A stretch of DNA of 64,000 nt from Syntrophomonas sp. DTU018. Its GTDB lineage: Bacteria > Bacillota > Syntrophomonadia > Syntrophomonadales > Syntrophomonadaceae. Where the stretch lies: positions 1-64,000 of the forward strand of contig LFSR01000016.1 of assembly GCA_001513155.1 (NCBI GenBank), read 5' to 3'. Both the position numbers and the translations under genes were made by a program. The notes beneath the pieces were generated by a model that did no database searches, had not been told where the DNA came from, and saw only the letters and a list, made by a program, of their open reading frames with translations. Of this stretch, positions 61,986 to 64,000 are shown piece after piece. Position 1 is the first letter of the stretch; each line of letters begins with the position of its first letter.

Positions 61986-63236
61986 TTGAATTCCAATAGG
62001 ATCAAGAAAGGGCTGTTAATTGCCGTACCTGTTGTGGTAGTAATACTGGCAGTATGTATCTTATTTTTCAATCGCCATAATGAGGTTACTGTAGAAGGCC
62101 CCATCGGGCAAATAGCCGATAATGAAACTGATTCATCAGTCTGGGCCCAATTCTACCCGGCTCACTGGGACAGCTACCAGGCCAATTATGATAATACCGA
62201 GAATCCTTCCCATTTTGAGGCAAAGCCCTACCTGCAGGTCATGTATGCCGGGTTTGGCTTTGCCAAGGAGTACAACGAGCCCCGCGGCCATGTTTACAGC
62301 CTGGAGGATGTAATAGCGGTGGACCCGGCCCGCAAAAAAGCGGGGGCCTCCTGCATCACCTGCAAGTCTACCCAGGTTCCGGGACTAATAGAAAAATACG
62401 GTGAACAGTATTACCTCATGTCCTTTGATGACATCATTGATGAGGTAAACCAGCCCATCGGCTGTTTGGACTGCCATGACCCCAAAACCATGAACTTGAG
62501 GCTGACCCGTCCCGCTTTGATACAAGCACTAGAGAGGCAGGGCAAGGACATAGACAAACTCACCCACCAGGAACTGCGCAGCCTGGTCTGCGCCCAGTGC
62601 CATGTTACATATTACTTTGCACCGGACACCAAAGAAATTGTTTTCCCCTGGGATAAGGGCTTGAAGGCCGACCAGATCCTGGCTTACTACGATGAAAAAG
62701 AATTCAGCGAGTGGGTACACCCGGATGCCGGCACCGGTCTGGTCAAACCGCGCCATGCGGAGTATGAAACATTTATGGACAGTACCCACCAATCAGCAGG
62801 ACTGGCCTGTGCTGACTGTCATATGCCCTACGTTAAGGTGGGCAACAAGAAAATCAGTTCCCACACCTGGCAAAGTCCTTTAAATAATATTGAAGAGAGC
62901 TGTACCACCTGCCATCGCAACGGCACCGACTGGCTGATTAACCGGGTAAAGACCATTCAGAACCAGGTAAAACAAGTTCAGGATTTGGCCGGTAATGCAG
63001 TGGTAGCAGCCATTAACGAACTGAAAATCAGCCGGGAAGCTCCCGGAGCAGATCAGGCCAAGCTGGAGGAGGCCATGTACCAGCACCGCAAAGCCCAGTG
63101 GTACCTGGACTACGTGGCCGTTACCAACGGCTATGGCTTCCATAATCCTACCGAAACCTTAAACAATCTGGGCATTGCCATAGACTCAGCCCACAAATCC
63201 GTGCAGCTGGCCCGGGAAGCCCGGGGAGCTCAGTAG
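61986..63236 (+). CDS. nrfA: Pentaheme cytochrome c nitrite reductase (ammonia-forming)
   Basis: A 416-aa exported enzyme with an N-terminal helix that may act as signal or anchor. The active-site heme is CITCK (123-127), with Lys as axial ligand, and four others are CLDCH (160-164), CAQCH (202-206), CADCH (275-279), CTTCH (306-310). DSTHQSAG just before the fourth heme holds the conserved His. It reduces nitrite to ammonia with six electrons. The start is a TTG at 61986 with AGGGAT upstream. It forms an operon with nrfH. Confidence 0.95.
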   Translation: MNSNRIKKGLLIAVPVVVVILAVCILFFNRHNEVTVEGPIGQIADNETDSSVWAQFYPAHWDSYQANYDNTENPSHFEAKPYLQVMYAGFGFAKEYNEPRGHVYSLEDVIAVDPARKKAGASCITCKSTQVPGLIEKYGEQYYLMSFDDIIDEVNQPIGCLDCHDPKTMNLRLTRPALIQALERQGKDIDKLTHQELRSLVCAQCHVTYYFAPDTKEIVFPWDKGLKADQILAYYDEKEFSEWVHPDAGTGLVKPRHAEYETFMDSTHQSAGLACADCHMPYVKVGNKKISSHTWQSPLNNIEESCTTCHRNGTDWLINRVKTIQNQVKQVQDLAGNAVVAAINELKISREAPGADQAKLEEAMYQHRKAQWYLDYVAVTNGYGFHNPTETLNNLGIAIDSAHKSVQLAREARGAQ

Positions 63237-63280
63237 GCTAGAACATCTTAGGCCCTGGGCGGTGTACTCCCCCAGGGCTG

Positions 63281-63430
63281 AGAGTGTCAAAAAAGTTGCT
63301 AAAAGAGATCGCCACGTCGCTACGCTCCTCGCGATGACATACCAAAAGGCCATCTTATGTGTCATTGCGAGCCCCGGAGGGGCGTGGCAATCTCGAACGT
63401 CTAACCGCTAATATACTTCTTTGACAGTCT
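63281..63430 (-). mobile_element. 150-bp MITE-like element, copy D (inverted)
   Basis: Exactly 150 bp, in opposite orientation to copy A: AGAGTGTCAAAAAAG at the left and CTTCTTTGACAGTCT at the right. It is bracketed by two copies of a terminator-type hairpin, ending at 63279 and 63460, sharing TGTACTCCCCCAGGGCT exactly. The left hairpin (GCCCTGGG/CCCAGGGC, 63252-63278) is the natural nrfA terminator. Confidence 0.82.
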
Positions 63431-63513
63431 GGGCTCTAGGGGATGTACTCCCCCAGGGCTATGGTTATTAACAAGCGCAGCTTATAAGCTTATGTTTGTA
63501 CACCTATTTTATT

Positions 63514-63915
63514 TCAGCCAGAAATTACTTTAACGTAAACATAACGCTGGCGGGGGCCATCGAACTCACAGAAATAAATCCCCTGCCAGGTGCCCAACGC
63601 CAGCCGCCCGCCCGTTACCGGAATCAACTCGGAAGAACCCAGGGTGCTGGCCTTCAGATGGGCAGCAGAGTTGCCTTCAGTGTGCCGGTCCCGGGGATGA
63701 TGCCAGGGGTACATTTCCTCCAGGCGCATCATAATATCCCGTACCACATCCGGATCAGCATTTTCATTGATGGTTACCGCGGCTGTGGTATGGGGGCAGT
63801 AGACCAGAGCTATACCTTCCTGAATCCCTTCCTGCCTGATAACATCCTGCACCTGTGTGGTTATATCCAGCATCTGCTGGTGTTCTCTGGTCTGCAGTCT
63901 GATCTTGTGCAGCAA
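63514..63915 (-). CDS. YjbQ-family (UPF0047) protein
   Basis: A 133-aa protein of the YjbQ/UPF0047 family. Conserved residues appear as IALVYCPHTTAAVTINENADPDV and DRHTEGNSAAHLKASTLGSSELIPV, ending LALGTWQGIYFCEFDGPR. Thiamin-phosphate-synthase-like activity has been reported for members; the in vivo role is unsettled. The TTG at 63915 follows GGAGGTGG by seven bases. It is a single gene. Confidence 0.93.
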   Translation of the reverse strand: MLHKIRLQTREHQQMLDITTQVQDVIRQEGIQEGIALVYCPHTTAAVTINENADPDVVRDIMMRLEEMYPWHHPRDRHTEGNSAAHLKASTLGSSELIPVTGGRLALGTWQGIYFCEFDGPRQRYVYVKVISG

Positions 63916-63933
63916 AGGACCACCTCCAGTCAC

Positions 63934-64000
63934 CTATGTCTTCACCGAAGTAAGCCGATATTTTGCAGGCAATGAGTACCGGAGCGAACCGGCTAATACT
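63934..64000 (-). repeat. Second dispersed repeat family, terminal copy
   Basis: Read on the minus strand this reads AGTATTAGCCGGTTCGCTCC...ATCGGCTTACTTCGGTG, matching 48095-48155 in direct order. A partial copy of the core occurs at ~31993-32052. It is cut by the window edge. Confidence 0.72.

Noticed and set aside
1-64000. tRNA, rRNA or cas genes
   Set aside because: I found no cloverleaf with a GGTTCGAATCC-type arm, no rRNA-like block and no Cas-like protein.

Overview
This window looks like a chromosomal piece of a moderate-G+C (around 50%) Clostridia-type Firmicute, probably from the Peptococcaceae or Syntrophomonadaceae sphere. The assignment rests on gene content and is an inference. 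The indicators are strong AGGAGG-type ribosome sites with frequent TTG/GTG starts, an S-layer homology protein, YcdB/YcdC-type and copper-amine-oxidase-like surface domains, an agr cyclic-peptide quorum system, a gamma-polyglutamate hydrolase, a FatA-type thioesterase, an ETF/acyl-CoA dehydrogenase cluster and an ammonia-forming nitrite reductase. I saw no rRNA, tRNA, prophage, integrase or transposase gene.

Layout. 1-2788: a CRISPR array of 43 identical 30-bp repeats with no cas gene in view. 3.0-10.9 kb: metallo-beta-lactamase-fold hydrolases, a lipoprotein, an operon of small membrane protein, PIG-L deacetylase and glycosyltransferase, and cell-wall enzymes (amidase, CHAP-like protein, VanX-type dipeptidase). 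11.0-14.1 kb: two tandem DHA2-type efflux pumps with duplicated promoters. 14.4-28.4 kb: envelope proteins, HD hydrolase, thioesterase, a frameshifted old-yellow-enzyme gene, a DUF3160 lipoprotein. 28.6-31.6 kb: an agr-type locus in the order kinase, agrB, LytTR regulator, terminator, agrD. The 37-aa agrD is preceded by two 9-bp repeats spaced like AgrA boxes. 32-39.3 kb: slipin/NfeD pair, small transporter, M15 peptidase, nadE, deacetylase. 39.4-47.2 kb: alcohol dehydrogenase, then a divergent acyl-CoA oxidation cluster (phosphatase, acyl-CoA dehydrogenase, TetR, kinase-like protein, SDR on one side; etfBA on the other) with a palindrome between the two promoters. 47.2-57.0 kb: nuclease, DNA-repair, NRDE, CPBP, HD-GYP, nitroreductase and a 1038-aa surface protein. 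57.2-60.7 kb: a long structured leader with a molybdenum/tungsten-cofactor-riboswitch-like RNA, feeding an SsuBAC-type transporter locus and fmdE remnant that carry internal deletions. 61.5-63.2 kb: nrfHA.

The most unusual feature is the repeat landscape. Nearly every long intergenic gap holds palindromic repeats. Four copies of a ~150-bp element with ~15-bp terminal inverted repeats lie between direct duplications (13-28 bp) of a local, mostly hairpin-forming sequence. Two copies sit just after genes inside duplicated terminators, and one has been expanded by nested insertion of other repeats. Both ends carry an outward-facing TTGACA. I found no gene that could mobilise it. Other points of interest are several genes whose best ribosome site points at ATA or ACG rather than a normal start, two spacers from related protospacers, one spacer that is a hairpin, and a YkuD-like active-site signature in an unassigned membrane protein.
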